A DNA stretch of 64,000 nt from Paracoccaceae bacterium (lineage in GTDB: Bacteria; Pseudomonadota; Alphaproteobacteria; Rhodobacterales; Rhodobacteraceae): contig WGNF01000006.1 of assembly GCA_016124615.1 (NCBI GenBank), forward strand, positions 1 to 64,000. The letters run 5' to 3'. The position numbers and the translations under genes are program-made. Below the pieces are notes generated by a model that was given only the letters and a program-made list of their open reading frames with translations, did not search any database and had not been told where the DNA came from. Of the stretch, positions 34,055 to 45,219 are shown one piece after another. Position 1 is the first letter of the stretch, and the number at the start of each line of letters is the position of its first letter.

Positions 34055-35566
34055 ATGGAATTTTCCGCCAGCCGCCGCCGCGAGGCCATCGCCAGATGGC
34101 GCCGACCGGCGAAATTCGACCGCAACCTGATCGTGATCGGGGCAGGCGCGGCCGGGCTGGTCAGCGCCTATATCGGGGCGGCGGTGAAGGCCAAGGTCAC
34201 CCTGATCGAGGGGCAGCGGATGGGCGGCGACTGCCTGAACTACGGCTGTGTTCCCTCGAAGGCGCTGATCCGCAGCGCGACGCTTGCCCATCAGATGCGC
34301 CACGCCGACGCCTATGGGCTGACCCCCGCCGCGCCCGAATTTTCGTTTCGCGAGGTGATGGCGCGGGTGCGGCAGGTGATCGCCGACATCGCCCCGCATG
34401 ACAGCGCCAAACGCTATGAAGGGCTGGGCGTCGAGGTGTTGCAGGGCCATGCGACCCTGATCGACCCCTGGACGGTGGAAGTTACCGCGCCCGATGGCAC
34501 CGCCCGGCGGCTGACGGCACGGGCGATCATTCTGGCCACTGGGGCCGCGCCAGCGGTGCCGAGTGTGCCGGGCATCGAAACCGTGGGCTATCTCACCTCG
34601 GACACGCTGTGGGACGCGCTGGGCGATCGCGATGCGGTGCCACGCCGGATGGTGGTGCTGGGCGGCGGCCCGGTCGGGTCGGAACTGTCGCAAGCCTTCG
34701 CCCGGCTGGGCGCCGAGGTGACGCAGATCGAGCGCGGCCCCCGCATCCTTGGGCGCGAGGATGCCGAGGTTTCCGCCCTCGCGAAGGCCGCGCTGGCGGC
34801 GGACGGCGTGCGGGTGCTGACCGGCCACACGGCCGTCGCCTGTGGCACCGACGCGGGCGAGAAGTGGATCGAGGTCGAGAGCGCAGGCACCCGCCGCCGC
34901 ATCGCCTTTGACGAGATCATCGCCGCCGTCGGCCGCACCCCGCGCCTTGCCGGCTACGGGCTGGAGGCGCTGGGCATTCCGGTCGACGGGGTGATCGAGA
35001 CCAACGCCTGTCTGGAAACGCTTTTCCCAAGCATCCTTGCGGCGGGCGACGTGGCCGGGCCCTACCAGTTCACCCATGTCGCGGCGCATCAGGCGTGGTT
35101 CGCGGCGGTCAACGCGCTGTTCGGCGCGATCTGGCGCTTCAAGGTGGATTATCGGGTGATCCCCTGGGCCACCTTCATCCGCCCCGAGATCGCCCGGGTC
35201 GGCCTGAACGAGCAGGAGGCGCGCGCGAAGGGCATCGCCTTCGAGGTCACGCGCTACGATCTGGACGATCTGGACCGCGCCATTACCGACAGCGCCCGGG
35301 CCGGGTTCGTCAAGGTGCTGACGGTGCCGGGCAAGGACCGCATCCTGGGCGTGACGCTGGTCGGCGAGGCGGCGGGCGATCTGATGGCCGAGTTTGTGCT
35401 GGCGATGAAGCACGGGCTTGGGCTGAACAAGATTCTCGGCACGATCCACATCTACCCGACCCGGTCCGAAGCCAACAAATACGCCGCCGGAGCATGGAAG
35501 AAGGCCCATGTGAACCCGCGCACCCTGCGCCTGCTGGCGCTGTTCCACCGCTGGCGACGCGGGTGA
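34055..35566 (+). CDS. FAD-dependent pyridine nucleotide-disulfide oxidoreductase (MerA/Lpd-like)
   Basis: The product (503 residues) is a disulfide oxidoreductase with FAD site LIVIGAGAAGLVSAYIGAAV, redox pair GGDCLNYGCVPSK (Cys-60, Cys-65), NAD site VVLGGGPVGSELSQAFARLG, ILAAGDVAGPYQFTHVAAHQ, and a dimerisation domain ending LGTIHIYPTRSEANKYAAG. The Tyr-Pro-Thr end differs from the His-Pro-Thr of true E3. With the GGDCLNYGCVPSK motif this fits the MerA-like group often fused to a TVP38 membrane domain. That domain and the metal-binding HMA domain are absent here. The substrate is unknown; it is not part of the bkd complex. Confidence 0.85.
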   Translation: MEFSASRRREAIARWRRPAKFDRNLIVIGAGAAGLVSAYIGAAVKAKVTLIEGQRMGGDCLNYGCVPSKALIRSATLAHQMRHADAYGLTPAAPEFSFREVMARVRQVIADIAPHDSAKRYEGLGVEVLQGHATLIDPWTVEVTAPDGTARRLTARAIILATGAAPAVPSVPGIETVGYLTSDTLWDALGDRDAVPRRMVVLGGGPVGSELSQAFARLGAEVTQIERGPRILGREDAEVSALAKAALAADGVRVLTGHTAVACGTDAGEKWIEVESAGTRRRIAFDEIIAAVGRTPRLAGYGLEALGIPVDGVIETNACLETLFPSILAAGDVAGPYQFTHVAAHQAWFAAVNALFGAIWRFKVDYRVIPWATFIRPEIARVGLNEQEARAKGIAFEVTRYDLDDLDRAITDSARAGFVKVLTVPGKDRILGVTLVGEAAGDLMAEFVLAMKHGLGLNKILGTIHIYPTRSEANKYAAGAWKKAHVNPRTLRLLALFHRWRRG

Positions 35567-35607
35567 TGGGGCGCGCCGTGACAGTTGATGACGGGCTGCA
35601 GCCCCCG

Positions 35608-36627
35608 TCAGCCGATCCGGATGATCGCCTTGATCAGCCCCGATTTCTGCCGCGCCCAGAGCGGCAGATCGGTCGCGGCCTGCGCCAGTGTCGTGGTGTG
35701 GGTGACCAGTGCGGCGACCGGGACTTGCCCGGCCAGGATGCTGGCCGTCACGTGGTCGAAGTCGGCCTTCACCGCGTTGCGCGAGCCGACCAGCATCATT
35801 TCGCGGCGATGAAACTCCGGATGGCTGACGGCGATGTCATCCCGGACCACGCCCACGAAGACCAGAACACCGCCCTGCGCCACAAAGGTCAGCGCGCCCT
35901 GCATCGAGGCGGCATTGCCCGTCGCGTCGAAGACTGCATCGAACCGCTCGCCATCGGTCGAGGCGTCGATCTGCGCAATCAGGTCCGGCCCGGCGGTCAG
36001 CGTGCTGTCGAAACCCAGCCGGTCGCGCGCCACCGCCAGCCGTTCGGCGCTGGTGTCGAGCAGCGTGACCTGAAGCCCGGCGATGCGCGCGAACAGCGCG
36101 GTGCCAAGGCCGATCGGCCCGGCGCCGATCACCAAAGCGCGGCTGCCCGGGGTGGCCATCGAGCGGCGCACGGCATGGGCGCCGATGGCGAGGAACTCGA
36201 CTGTCGCGCCGTCGCGCAGGCTGAGCGTGCCGGCCGGGTAAAGGTTGCTGGCGGGCACGTGGATCCGCTCGCACATCGCGCCGTCGCGATGCACGCCCAG
36301 CACCTGGATATTGGCACAGCAATTTGGCTTGCCCTTGCGGCAGGCGATGCAGTGCCCGCAACTCAGGTAGGGGTTGACGATCACCGGCGTGCCCGGCGCC
36401 AGATCGACGCCCGCCCCGGCGATACGGACCCGCGCCGACACCTCATGCCCCATCACGCGCGGATAGCTGAGGTAGGGGTGTTTGCCTTCGTAGATGTGAT
36501 AGTCGGTGCCGCAGATGCCGACCTCGGCCACGTCCAGCAGGGCCCAGCCGGGCGGTGGTGGCCCCGGTTCGGGCAGATCGTCGACGTAGTCAAGCTGGCC
36601 CGGCGCCGGGCAGATCAATCCGCGCAT
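35608..36627 (-). CDS. Zinc-dependent alcohol/polyol dehydrogenase
   Basis: The product (339 residues) belongs to the medium-chain dehydrogenase family, sorbitol/idonate/threonine branch. Catalytic zinc ligands appear in GICGTDYHIYEG and YPRVMGHEVSARV. The structural zinc cysteines are in YLSCGHCIACRKGKPNC. The NAD(P) site is LVIGAGPIGLGTALFARIAG. It is the last gene of the sugar ABC operon (78 bases after the permease), so it probably oxidises the imported sugar or polyol. Confidence 0.88.
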   Translation of the reverse strand: MRGLICPAPGQLDYVDDLPEPGPPPPGWALLDVAEVGICGTDYHIYEGKHPYLSYPRVMGHEVSARVRIAGAGVDLAPGTPVIVNPYLSCGHCIACRKGKPNCCANIQVLGVHRDGAMCERIHVPASNLYPAGTLSLRDGATVEFLAIGAHAVRRSMATPGSRALVIGAGPIGLGTALFARIAGLQVTLLDTSAERLAVARDRLGFDSTLTAGPDLIAQIDASTDGERFDAVFDATGNAASMQGALTFVAQGGVLVFVGVVRDDIAVSHPEFHRREMMLVGSRNAVKADFDHVTASILAGQVPVAALVTHTTTLAQAATDLPLWARQKSGLIKAIIRIG

Positions 36628-36704
36628 GGTTCATGCCCCTGAGAGCGGTGGCTCTTGCAGACTTGCGGTTTCGGTGTCGTAACAGTGGACCGGCCGCGAC
36701 GGCC

Positions 36705-37679
36705 CTAGCCGCTGCGCCGCCGCAACTGGTCGAAGAACACGATGACGATGATCAGCACCCCGGTGATGATGCGCTGCCAGAACGAGTTCACGTTCAGAAG
36801 GTTGGCCCCGTTGTTGATCACCGCCAGGATGAACGCGCCGATCAGCGGCCCGTGGATCGAGCCGATGGCGCCAAACAGGCTGGTGCCGCCGATCACGGTC
36901 GAAGCGATCGCCAGCAGTTCCCAGCCGTCGGCCTGCGTCGCGTTGCCGATTCCGATCCGCATCGCCAGCAGCACGCCGACGAAGGCCGCGAACACCCCCG
37001 ACAGGCTGTAGGCAAGGTAGATCGTGCGCGGCACGCTGACCCCCGACAGCCGCGCCGATTCCCGGTTGGAACCGACGGCGAAGAGGTAGCGGCCCCACCG
37101 GCTGTGATCGAGAAAGACATAGGCCGGGACCGAGACGAGGATCACCATCCAGAACAGGCTGGGAATGCCAAGGAAGCTTTGCGTCGCGAATTCGGTGAAG
37201 CCCTTGTCGTTGATCGAGATGGTCGAGCCGTTGGTCATCACCAGCCCGATGCCGCGCAGCGAGGTCAGCGTGGCAAGCGTGATGATGAAGGGCGGCAGGC
37301 CCATGCGGGTGATGCCGAAGCCGTGGAACATGCCGATGCCCGCGCCGACCATCAGCGTGATCAGGATTGCCAGCGAGGTCGGCACCCCGGCCTGGATCAG
37401 AAGCGCAATCACCACCGTCGAGAAGCCGACGATGGCGCCGACGCTAAGGTCGATCCCGGCGGTGATGATGACAAAGGTCTGCCCGACCGCGAGGATGGCG
37501 ATCATCGAGCCCTGCCGCAGCAGGTTCGAGATGTTGCGATCGGTCATGAAGATCGGGTTGGCGATCGTCAGCACGATGCAAAGCGCCGCCAGCAGGCCAA
37601 GCAGCGTCAGCGCGAACAGAAAGCTGTAGTTGCGTTTCGCGGCTTGGGCGCCCGGCGGCGCAAGCTCGGTGGTCGTCAT
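36705..37679 (-). CDS. Sugar ABC transporter permease, RbsC family
   Basis: The product (324 residues) has 8-10 hydrophobic segments and the RbsC/XylH pattern: NLLRQGSMIAILAVGQTFVI, TAGIDLSVGAIVGFST, GLPPFIITLATLTSLRGIG, YLFAVGSNRESARLSGVSV and LIGAFILAVINNGANLLNV. The gene is between the RbsA-type ATPase and the dehydrogenase on the minus strand. Confidence 0.9.
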   Translation of the reverse strand: MTTTELAPPGAQAAKRNYSFLFALTLLGLLAALCIVLTIANPIFMTDRNISNLLRQGSMIAILAVGQTFVIITAGIDLSVGAIVGFSTVVIALLIQAGVPTSLAILITLMVGAGIGMFHGFGITRMGLPPFIITLATLTSLRGIGLVMTNGSTISINDKGFTEFATQSFLGIPSLFWMVILVSVPAYVFLDHSRWGRYLFAVGSNRESARLSGVSVPRTIYLAYSLSGVFAAFVGVLLAMRIGIGNATQADGWELLAIASTVIGGTSLFGAIGSIHGPLIGAFILAVINNGANLLNVNSFWQRIITGVLIIVIVFFDQLRRRSG

Positions 37680-37702
37680 GCTTTTTCCTTCCAGGTCTCG
37701 TC

Positions 37703-39238
<1,536 letters not shown>

Positions 39239-39318
39239 ATTGCCTTCCCGCCTTCGCCGAATGTCAGGCAAGCCGGGGCGCCGCGGGCCGGTTGACCGGC
39301 CGCAGCGCCCCCTGCCCG

Positions 39319-40308
39319 TCACTTCACTTTCGGGTTCAGCAGGGCGGCGATCTTCGGATCGTCCATGTTGGCCTTGGTCACGAGGTTCGCGCCGGTGTCG
39401 ACGAAGGTCTCGACCTTTTCGCCTTTCGAGGCGGCCAGCGCGGTCTTGATGCCGTCATAGCCCATCCGGTAGGGATCCTGCACGACCAGCGCCGCGATGG
39501 TGCCGTCCTTCAGGAAGCCGACCAGCTTGTCGTCGTTGTCAAAGCCGATCAGCGCGACCTTGTCGGCCACCTTGTTTTCGGCAATCGCCTGACCCGCGCC
39601 CTGCGCCATGATCAGGTTCGAGGCGAAGATGCCGACCAGGTTCGGGTCAGCGGTCAGCAGGTCGGTGGTGATGTTCAGGCCGGTCGTGGCCTGCCCGTCG
39701 GCGACCTTGTCGGCGGTCAGCTTCAAGTCGGGATACTTGGCAGCCAGTTCTTCCTTGAAGCCCTTGGCGCGCTGATCCAGCGACCCGACACCCGGCAGCG
39801 CGGTGATCAGCGCGACGTCGCCCGCGATCTTGCCGGTCTTGGCCTTGATTGCCGCGGCAAGCCCGTCAGCCGCGACGCGGCCACCCTGCACGTTGTCGGT
39901 GGTCAGGAACGAGGTGAAAGCCTTCGAATCGGCGGCCGAGTCGATGCCGATGATCGGAACCGACTTTGCGGCCTCGTCGATCGGGGCGCCAAGCGCCTTG
40001 AACTCGGTCGGCGAAATGACGACGGCGGCCGGTTTGCCGGCGACGGCGTTTTCAAGGATGGTGATCTGGCCGTTGATGTCGGATTCCGACTGCGCGCCCA
40101 GTTCCGGCACGTTTACGCCAAGGTCTTTGCCAGCCTGGCGCGCGCCTGCAAGCACGATCTGCCAGTAGAACGAGGTGGTGTCCTTCACGATGATCGGAAT
40201 CGTCACGTCGGCGGCGAAGGTCGGCGTGGCCGGCAGCAGGCTGACGGCGAACGCAGCCCCGAGGAGGCCAAGCGAGGCGCGGCGGCCCAAGCTAGTCGAT
40301 GATTTCAT
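39319..40308 (-). CDS. Periplasmic sugar-binding protein, RbsB-like
   Basis: The product (329 residues) has a signal peptide (residues 1 to about 32, RRASLGLLGAAFAVSLLPAT, ending TFAA). The type-1 periplasmic-binding fold follows: DVTIPIIVKDTTSFYWQIV, DINGQITILENAVAGKPAAV, VPIIGIDSAADSK, KVALIGFDNDDKLVGFLKDG and ALVVQDPYRMGYDGIKTAL. GGGAGAGAG precedes the start. It is the first gene of the importer operon and is regulated presumably by the GntR gene just upstream. Confidence 0.9.
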   Translation of the reverse strand: MKSSTSLGRRASLGLLGAAFAVSLLPATPTFAADVTIPIIVKDTTSFYWQIVLAGARQAGKDLGVNVPELGAQSESDINGQITILENAVAGKPAAVVISPTEFKALGAPIDEAAKSVPIIGIDSAADSKAFTSFLTTDNVQGGRVAADGLAAAIKAKTGKIAGDVALITALPGVGSLDQRAKGFKEELAAKYPDLKLTADKVADGQATTGLNITTDLLTADPNLVGIFASNLIMAQGAGQAIAENKVADKVALIGFDNDDKLVGFLKDGTIAALVVQDPYRMGYDGIKTALAASKGEKVETFVDTGANLVTKANMDDPKIAALLNPKVK

Positions 40309-40470
40309 TTTCTCTCTCCCTAGGCACGTCCAGTTGACCGGGCGCAAACGGCGCCTTTCTGTACGTTGCGAAGATGATTATTATGGATAAGAGACAAAGC
40401 TGACAAGACGTTTTTAACCGATAGATGGGCGAAAGGCGTCAACCCGCCCGCGGCCGGTTGCCGGGTCGGT

Positions 40471-41364
40471 TCAATCCCACTGCACCGAATCCATCAGGGT
40501 CTGGCGCGCCGATTGCAGATGCTGGCGGAAGGCGGTCTCGGCCTGAACGGTATCGCCCTTCAGCAGCGCCTCGATCACCGCCAGATGCTCGATCGCCGCA
40601 TACCGGTTGCGGTCCTTCTCAAGCGCCTTGTTCCAGCGGTAGTGGAAATGGAAGATCAACGAGACGAGGGCGAAGAAGTCATCGACAAACCGGTTGTGCA
40701 GCCGCGCCGTGATCAGCTTGTGAAAGCGCTCGTCGAGCCGGGGAAAGCGCAGGAAATCGTCGTCGATACGCTCCAGCAGCGCCTTGTGCTGCTTGGCCAG
40801 CGCCCGAAGTTCCGCCAGCGTCGCCGCGTCGAGCGGGTGGGCCAGCAGGTCGCGCAGCGCACGCAGCTCGAACATCTCGCGCACGTCGAACACTTCGATG
40901 GCAAAGTCGCGGGTGAAGCCGTTCAGCACCCAGTGGCGGTTCGGCTTCTTCTCGATCAGCCCGAAGCGCGAAAACCGGATCAGGTATTCCCGGATCGCCG
41001 AATGGCTGACCGCGAATTCCCGCGCCAGTTCGCTTTCGCGCAGGATCGCGCCGGGTTTGAGGTCACCACTGAGAATGTATTCCATGAACGCCGTCTCGAC
41101 CCGTTCGGTGGCCGACAGCGTTTCCTCTTCCGCGAAGTAGTCCGGCGGGGCGGGCAGGCGGATGATGGTCTTGCTGCGCCCGCTCCAGCGGATGACGCCG
41201 GTCGCGTTCAGATGCTCCAGCACAGCGCGCACGGTGGTGCGGCTGGCGTCCAGCCGGGCGGCGAGTTCGGTTTCGGGCGGCAGATCTTCGCCCGGCCCGA
41301 GGCTTTTCACCAAATCGAGGCAGCGATTGTGGATCACCTTGTAGACGCTGTTGCTGCGCGACAC
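40471..41364 (-). CDS. GntR-family regulator with two winged-helix segments
   Basis: The product (297 residues, GTG start after GAGGG) has two GntR-like DNA-binding segments. The first is at residues about 29-60 (PPETELAARLDASRTTVRAV, LNATGVIRW), the second at about 105-148 (ILRESELAREFAVSHSAIRE, FGLIEKKPNRHW). A C-terminal FCD ligand domain (RALRDLLAHPL, LDERFHKLITARLHNRF, FRQHLQSARQ) follows. A single winged helix is the norm. It lies upstream of the sugar importer operon on the same strand with 162 bases between, so it probably controls it. Confidence 0.82.
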   Translation of the reverse strand: MSRSNSVYKVIHNRCLDLVKSLGPGEDLPPETELAARLDASRTTVRAVLEHLNATGVIRWSGRSKTIIRLPAPPDYFAEEETLSATERVETAFMEYILSGDLKPGAILRESELAREFAVSHSAIREYLIRFSRFGLIEKKPNRHWVLNGFTRDFAIEVFDVREMFELRALRDLLAHPLDAATLAELRALAKQHKALLERIDDDFLRFPRLDERFHKLITARLHNRFVDDFFALVSLIFHFHYRWNKALEKDRNRYAAIEHLAVIEALLKGDTVQAETAFRQHLQSARQTLMDSVQWD

Positions 41365-41485
41365 CGGGAGGCCCTCTGTTCTTTCCCGATAAATACACGC
41401 TATTGGCGGCGCGGCAAGAGGCGTGCCGTATCGGGGCGGGGCCCGCGCCATTGGCGCAACCGGGCCCCGCCCGTCAAGTGGCTGT

Positions 41486-43003
41486 TCAGTCCTCGACGTC
41501 GATCAGGTTGCGCTGCGGCTTCTTCAGCACCGTGCGCAGGAACATCGGCGCAATGAAGCCACCGATCGCCGCTACCCAGAACCCGATCGCGATCGGCGAC
41601 GAGAACAGGTAGGTCCAGTCGCCGTCCGAAATCACCATGCCCCGGCGCAACGCATCCTCCATATGCCCGCCAAGCAGGATGCCCATGATCACCGGCACGG
41701 TCGGCACGTCGAGCTTGCGCAGCACATAACCCAGCACACCGAAGGCGATCAGCAGGACAAGGTCGAAGTAACCACCCGATAGCGAGTAGATGCCGAGGAA
41801 AGAGATCATCGTGATGCCCGGCAGCAGGATGCGCGGCGGCACCATCAGGATTTTCACGAAGATCCGCACCATCGGCACGTTCATCACCAGAAGCACCACG
41901 TTGGCGATCAGCAGCGAGGCGATCAGACCCCAGACCACCTGCGGCTTTTCGCTGAACAGCAGCGGGCCGGGCTGGATGTTCAGCGTCATCAAAAGGGCCA
42001 GCAGCACCGCCGTGGTGCCCGAACCCGGAATGCCCAGCGTCAGCATCGGCACCAGCGCCCCGCCCGCGGCCGCGTTGTTGCCGGCCTCCGGCGCCGCGAC
42101 GCCGCGCGGGTTGCCCTTGCCAAAGCTCGCCTTGTCCTTCGAGATCGACTTTTCGACCATATAGGCCAGGAACGAGCCCAGCGAGGCCCCGGCACCGGGC
42201 AGGACACCGGCGAAGAACCCGATGACCGACGAGCGCAGCATGGTGCCGCTGCTTTTCCAGATGTCGCGCCAGGGCACGGTGATCTTGCCCAGTTTCACCC
42301 CGATGGCGCTGTCACGGCCATGCGTCTCGATGAAGAAGAACACCTCGGCGATGGCGAAGAGGCCGACGATGGCAACGAGGAAATCGACCCCGTCCATCAG
42401 GTGCATGTTGCCGAAGGTGAAGCGCGGCATCGAGGACGTGTTGTCCAGCCCGATGGTGGCGATCGCCAGCCCGATCAGCGCCGCCAGCGCGGCCTTGGCC
42501 TGATTGTTCGAGGACATGCCGCCAAGCGTGCAGAAGGCCAGCAGGTAAAGCCCGAAATACTCGGCCGGGCCAAAAAGATAGGCCACGCTCGCCAGCAACG
42601 GCGCCATGATGATCAGGCCCAGCGTCGCCAGCAGCCCGCCGATGAAACTCGCCACCCCCGACAGCACCAGCGCATCGGCGGCGCGGCCCTGCTTGGCCAT
42701 CGGATAGCCGTCGAGCGTGGTCATCAGCGCGGGTTCGTCGCCCGGAATGTTCAGCAGGATGGAACTGATCCGCCCGCCGTACATGGCGCCGTAATAGACC
42801 GAGGTCAGCAGGACCAGCGCCGAGGTGGCATCAAGCCCCAGCGTGAAGGCCAGCGGGATCAGGATCGCCACGCCGTTCGACGGCCCGAGGCCGGGCAGCG
42901 CGCCGATGATGGTGCCCAGAAAGCAGCCGATCACCGACAGCATCAGGGTGAACGGGCTCAGCGCGACGCCGAAGCCCATCGCGAGGTTGGAAAGCGTATC
43001 CAT
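41486..43003 (-). CDS. tctA: Tripartite tricarboxylate transporter TctA
   Basis: TctA (505 residues, about 11-12 membrane segments) is the large channel subunit of the TTT family. Landmarks: GTIIGALPGLGPSNGVAILI, MYGGRISSILLNIPGDEPAL, GVLPGAGASLGSFLAYMVEK, GVAAPEAGNNAAAGGALVPM and TLGIPGSGTTAVLLALLM. It is last in the tctC-tctB-tctA operon on the minus strand. Confidence 0.95.
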   Translation of the reverse strand: MDTLSNLAMGFGVALSPFTLMLSVIGCFLGTIIGALPGLGPSNGVAILIPLAFTLGLDATSALVLLTSVYYGAMYGGRISSILLNIPGDEPALMTTLDGYPMAKQGRAADALVLSGVASFIGGLLATLGLIIMAPLLASVAYLFGPAEYFGLYLLAFCTLGGMSSNNQAKAALAALIGLAIATIGLDNTSSMPRFTFGNMHLMDGVDFLVAIVGLFAIAEVFFFIETHGRDSAIGVKLGKITVPWRDIWKSSGTMLRSSVIGFFAGVLPGAGASLGSFLAYMVEKSISKDKASFGKGNPRGVAAPEAGNNAAAGGALVPMLTLGIPGSGTTAVLLALLMTLNIQPGPLLFSEKPQVVWGLIASLLIANVVLLVMNVPMVRIFVKILMVPPRILLPGITMISFLGIYSLSGGYFDLVLLIAFGVLGYVLRKLDVPTVPVIMGILLGGHMEDALRRGMVISDGDWTYLFSSPIAIGFWVAAIGGFIAPMFLRTVLKKPQRNLIDVED

Positions 43004-43012
43004 GACGGCGAA

Positions 43013-43456
43013 TTACCCCATCCACGCGCGCGGCAGGGCAAAGAGCCCCAGCCCGAGGGCGTATTTGAACAAGATGAAAAGCCCCGCCGACAGGCAGATG
43101 CCGGTCAGCGCGGCTGCAAGCGGGCGCGGCGCGATCTGGTAGCTGAGCAGCCCGGCCGCCAGCGCGGTCGGGATCAGGAAGCCATAGGGCATCAGCGCAT
43201 AGGCATAGGCCACCATCACCGCCAGCGCGACGCCCAGCCGGGCGAACGTGCGCAGGTCGGGCCAGTCGGGCCCGGCATCGGGGCGCAGCACAAGCGACAG
43301 CGCGGCAAGGATCGACAACCCGCCGATCGCCAGCGGGAACAGGCGCGGCCCGACGGGGTCGGACAGGAAGCTGGACTCGATCTGAAGGGCGCTCGCGATA
43401 TACGCGAGCGCCAACAGGATCACGACCAGACCGAAGATCCGGTCGCTGTTTTTCAC
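43013..43456 (-). CDS. tctB: Tripartite tricarboxylate transporter TctB
   Basis: This small membrane subunit (147 residues) has four predicted membrane segments and the family start (DRIFGLVVILLALAYIASAL, SDPVGPRLFPLAIGG). Its start overlaps the tctC stop by 4 bases, and its stop is 9 bases from tctA. Confidence 0.9.
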   Translation of the reverse strand: MKNSDRIFGLVVILLALAYIASALQIESSFLSDPVGPRLFPLAIGGLSILAALSLVLRPDAGPDWPDLRTFARLGVALAVMVAYAYALMPYGFLIPTALAAGLLSYQIAPRPLAAALTGICLSAGLFILFKYALGLGLFALPRAWMG

Positions 43457-44421
43457 TTGATGACCCCGATTTCCTTCGACAGGGCCGCGGTCTCTGCCAC
43501 CACGTTTTCCACCCAGCCCTGGAAGTCATCGCCCACCTTGGTGAAGGGTGCGAGGCCGCTCGAGGCCATCTCGGCCTTCCATTCGTCGCTTTCCGCGACT
43601 TGCTTCAGCTTGGTGGCCCAGGTCTGGAACTGTTCGTCGCTGATCCCCTTCGGCACGTACAGGCCGCGCCAGTTCACTGCGACGACGTCATAGCCCTGTT
43701 CGCGCGCGGTCGGGATCTGCTCGAATCCCGGCACGCGGTCCTCGGTCAGCGTCGCCAGCACGCGGATATCGCCCGACTTGATGAAGCCCACGGTTTCCGA
43801 CATGTCGCCGGTCATCGCCTGAACGTGGCCGCCGATGGTCTGGGTCAGCGCCGCGGCGCCGTCGGTCACGCCGATGTACTTAACCTTGCGGATGTCGGTG
43901 TAGCCCGCAGCTTTCAGCACCTGCAGCACCTTCAGGTGGTCATAGCCGCCCGCCGCCGAGCCGCCCGCGAAGGTGACCGAAGCGGGATTGGCCTTGATCG
44001 CCTCGACAAGGTCTTTCAGCGTCTTGTAGGGGCTGTCCTTCGGCACCACGATGACGCCCGGATCGGCGCCGATCGCGCCGACAAAGCGCACCTGATCGGC
44101 GGTCGAGCCGCCATAGGCGTTCTGCGCCAGCCGCGAGGTGGTGGCCGACGAAGCCGCCACGATCAGGTCGGCGTCGGTGTTGCGCTCGTTCACGACATAG
44201 GCATAGGCGACGCCACCACCGGCGCCCGCCATGTTGGTCACCTGCACCGGCGTATCGACGGCCTTGATGTCATACAGGATCTTGCCGATCTGACGGCAGG
44301 TGAAATCCCAGCCGCCGCCGGCGCCCGAGGGGGCGATGCATTCGGTCGCGAAGGCGCCGGATGCGGCGCACAGGGTCAGGGCGGCGCTTGCGGCAAGCGC
44401 CTTGAGTAGGTTCGAAGTCAT
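43453..44421 (-). CDS. tctC: Tripartite tricarboxylate transporter substrate-binding protein TctC
   Basis: The product (322 residues) has a signal peptide ending GAFA (MTSNLLKALAASAALTLCAA start) and the Bug/TctC fold: CIAPSGAGGGWDFTCRQIGK, VQVTNMAGAGGGVAYAYV, FVGAIGADPGVIVV, VTFAGGSAAGGYDHLKVL and VNWRGLYVPKGISDEQFQ. The ligand is probably citrate or a related tricarboxylate. It is divergent from tctD. Confidence 0.93.
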   Translation of the reverse strand: MTSNLLKALAASAALTLCAASGAFATECIAPSGAGGGWDFTCRQIGKILYDIKAVDTPVQVTNMAGAGGGVAYAYVVNERNTDADLIVAASSATTSRLAQNAYGGSTADQVRFVGAIGADPGVIVVPKDSPYKTLKDLVEAIKANPASVTFAGGSAAGGYDHLKVLQVLKAAGYTDIRKVKYIGVTDGAAALTQTIGGHVQAMTGDMSETVGFIKSGDIRVLATLTEDRVPGFEQIPTAREQGYDVVAVNWRGLYVPKGISDEQFQTWATKLKQVAESDEWKAEMASSGLAPFTKVGDDFQGWVENVVAETAALSKEIGVIK

Positions 44422-44553
44422 TGCTGTCCTCCCAGACGGTCAATTGGCCGGGGGCGTGCCGCGATCCTTAACCGCGACGCGCCCCTTGCGGCGAGGACCA
44501 TTCGCTGAAAAGCTGACACGAACCTGTCATCAGCGAAAAAATCCGGGAGGCGG
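44422..44553. promoter_or_regulatory. Divergent tctC/tctD promoter region
   Basis: These 132 bases separate the transporter and its two-component system and must carry both promoters. A direct operator repeat for the response regulator was not obvious. The short palindromic TGACACGAACCTGTCA at 44513-44528 is a candidate. Confidence 0.45.
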
Positions 44554-45219
44554 ATGCGGTTTCTTCTGGTCGAGGACAATGACGCGCTGGCGGCCTCGGT
44601 GGCCGACCGGTTGCGGCTGGATGGCCACGCGGTGGACCGGGCCGCAACGCTTGGCGCGGCGGCGGATTGCCTGCGGGCGACCGGCTACGACCTGATCCTG
44701 CTGGACATCATGCTGCCCGATGGCGACGGGCGCGACTTTCTGCAGGCCCATCGCGCCGCCCGGCGCGACACGCCGGTGATCGTCACCACCGCCCGCGCCG
44801 CCGTCGCCGAACGCATCGACATGCTCGACCTTGGCGCCGACGACTATCTGACCAAGCCCTTCGACTTCGCCGAACTGGAGGCGCGCTGCCGTGCCGTGCT
44901 GCGGCGGCGGGGCGGTGCCGCACAGACGGTGCAAACCTTCCCCGGCTTCACCTTCGACCCGCTGACCGCCACGCTGACCATCGACGGCGAGCCGCGCGAG
45001 TTGCGCAACCGCGAACTGCGGCTGCTGGAGGTGCTGCTGGCCGCACCCGAACGCATCTTTTCCAAGTCGCAGCTGTGCGACCGGCTGTTTTCCTTCGCCG
45101 AGCCGGTCACCGACAACGCGATCGAGGTCTATGTCGGGCGGCTGCGCAAGAAGCTTGAGGGCAGCGGCGCCCGGATCGAGACGTTGCGCGGGGTCGGCTA
45201 CCGGCTGCTGCTGGCATGA
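44554..45219 (+). CDS. tctD: OmpR-family response regulator, TctD-like
   Basis: The product (221 residues) has a receiver domain (phospho-acceptor Asp-51 in DLILLDIMLPDGDG; conserved Lys in DDYLTKPFDFAE) and a C-terminal winged helix (LRNRELRLLEVLLAAPERIF, DNAIEVYVGRLRKKL). It overlaps the kinase gene by 4 bases. As in Salmonella tctDE, it likely activates tctCBA when tricarboxylate is present. Confidence 0.92.
   Translation: MRFLLVEDNDALAASVADRLRLDGHAVDRAATLGAAADCLRATGYDLILLDIMLPDGDGRDFLQAHRAARRDTPVIVTTARAAVAERIDMLDLGADDYLTKPFDFAELEARCRAVLRRRGGAAQTVQTFPGFTFDPLTATLTIDGEPRELRNRELRLLEVLLAAPERIFSKSQLCDRLFSFAEPVTDNAIEVYVGRLRKKLEGSGARIETLRGVGYRLLLA

Noticed and set aside
34055..35566. A second E3 subunit for a 2-oxoacid dehydrogenase
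   Set aside because: The motif GGDCLNYGCVPSK and the Tyr-Pro-Thr ending fit the MerA-like group, and no E1 or E2 gene is nearby.
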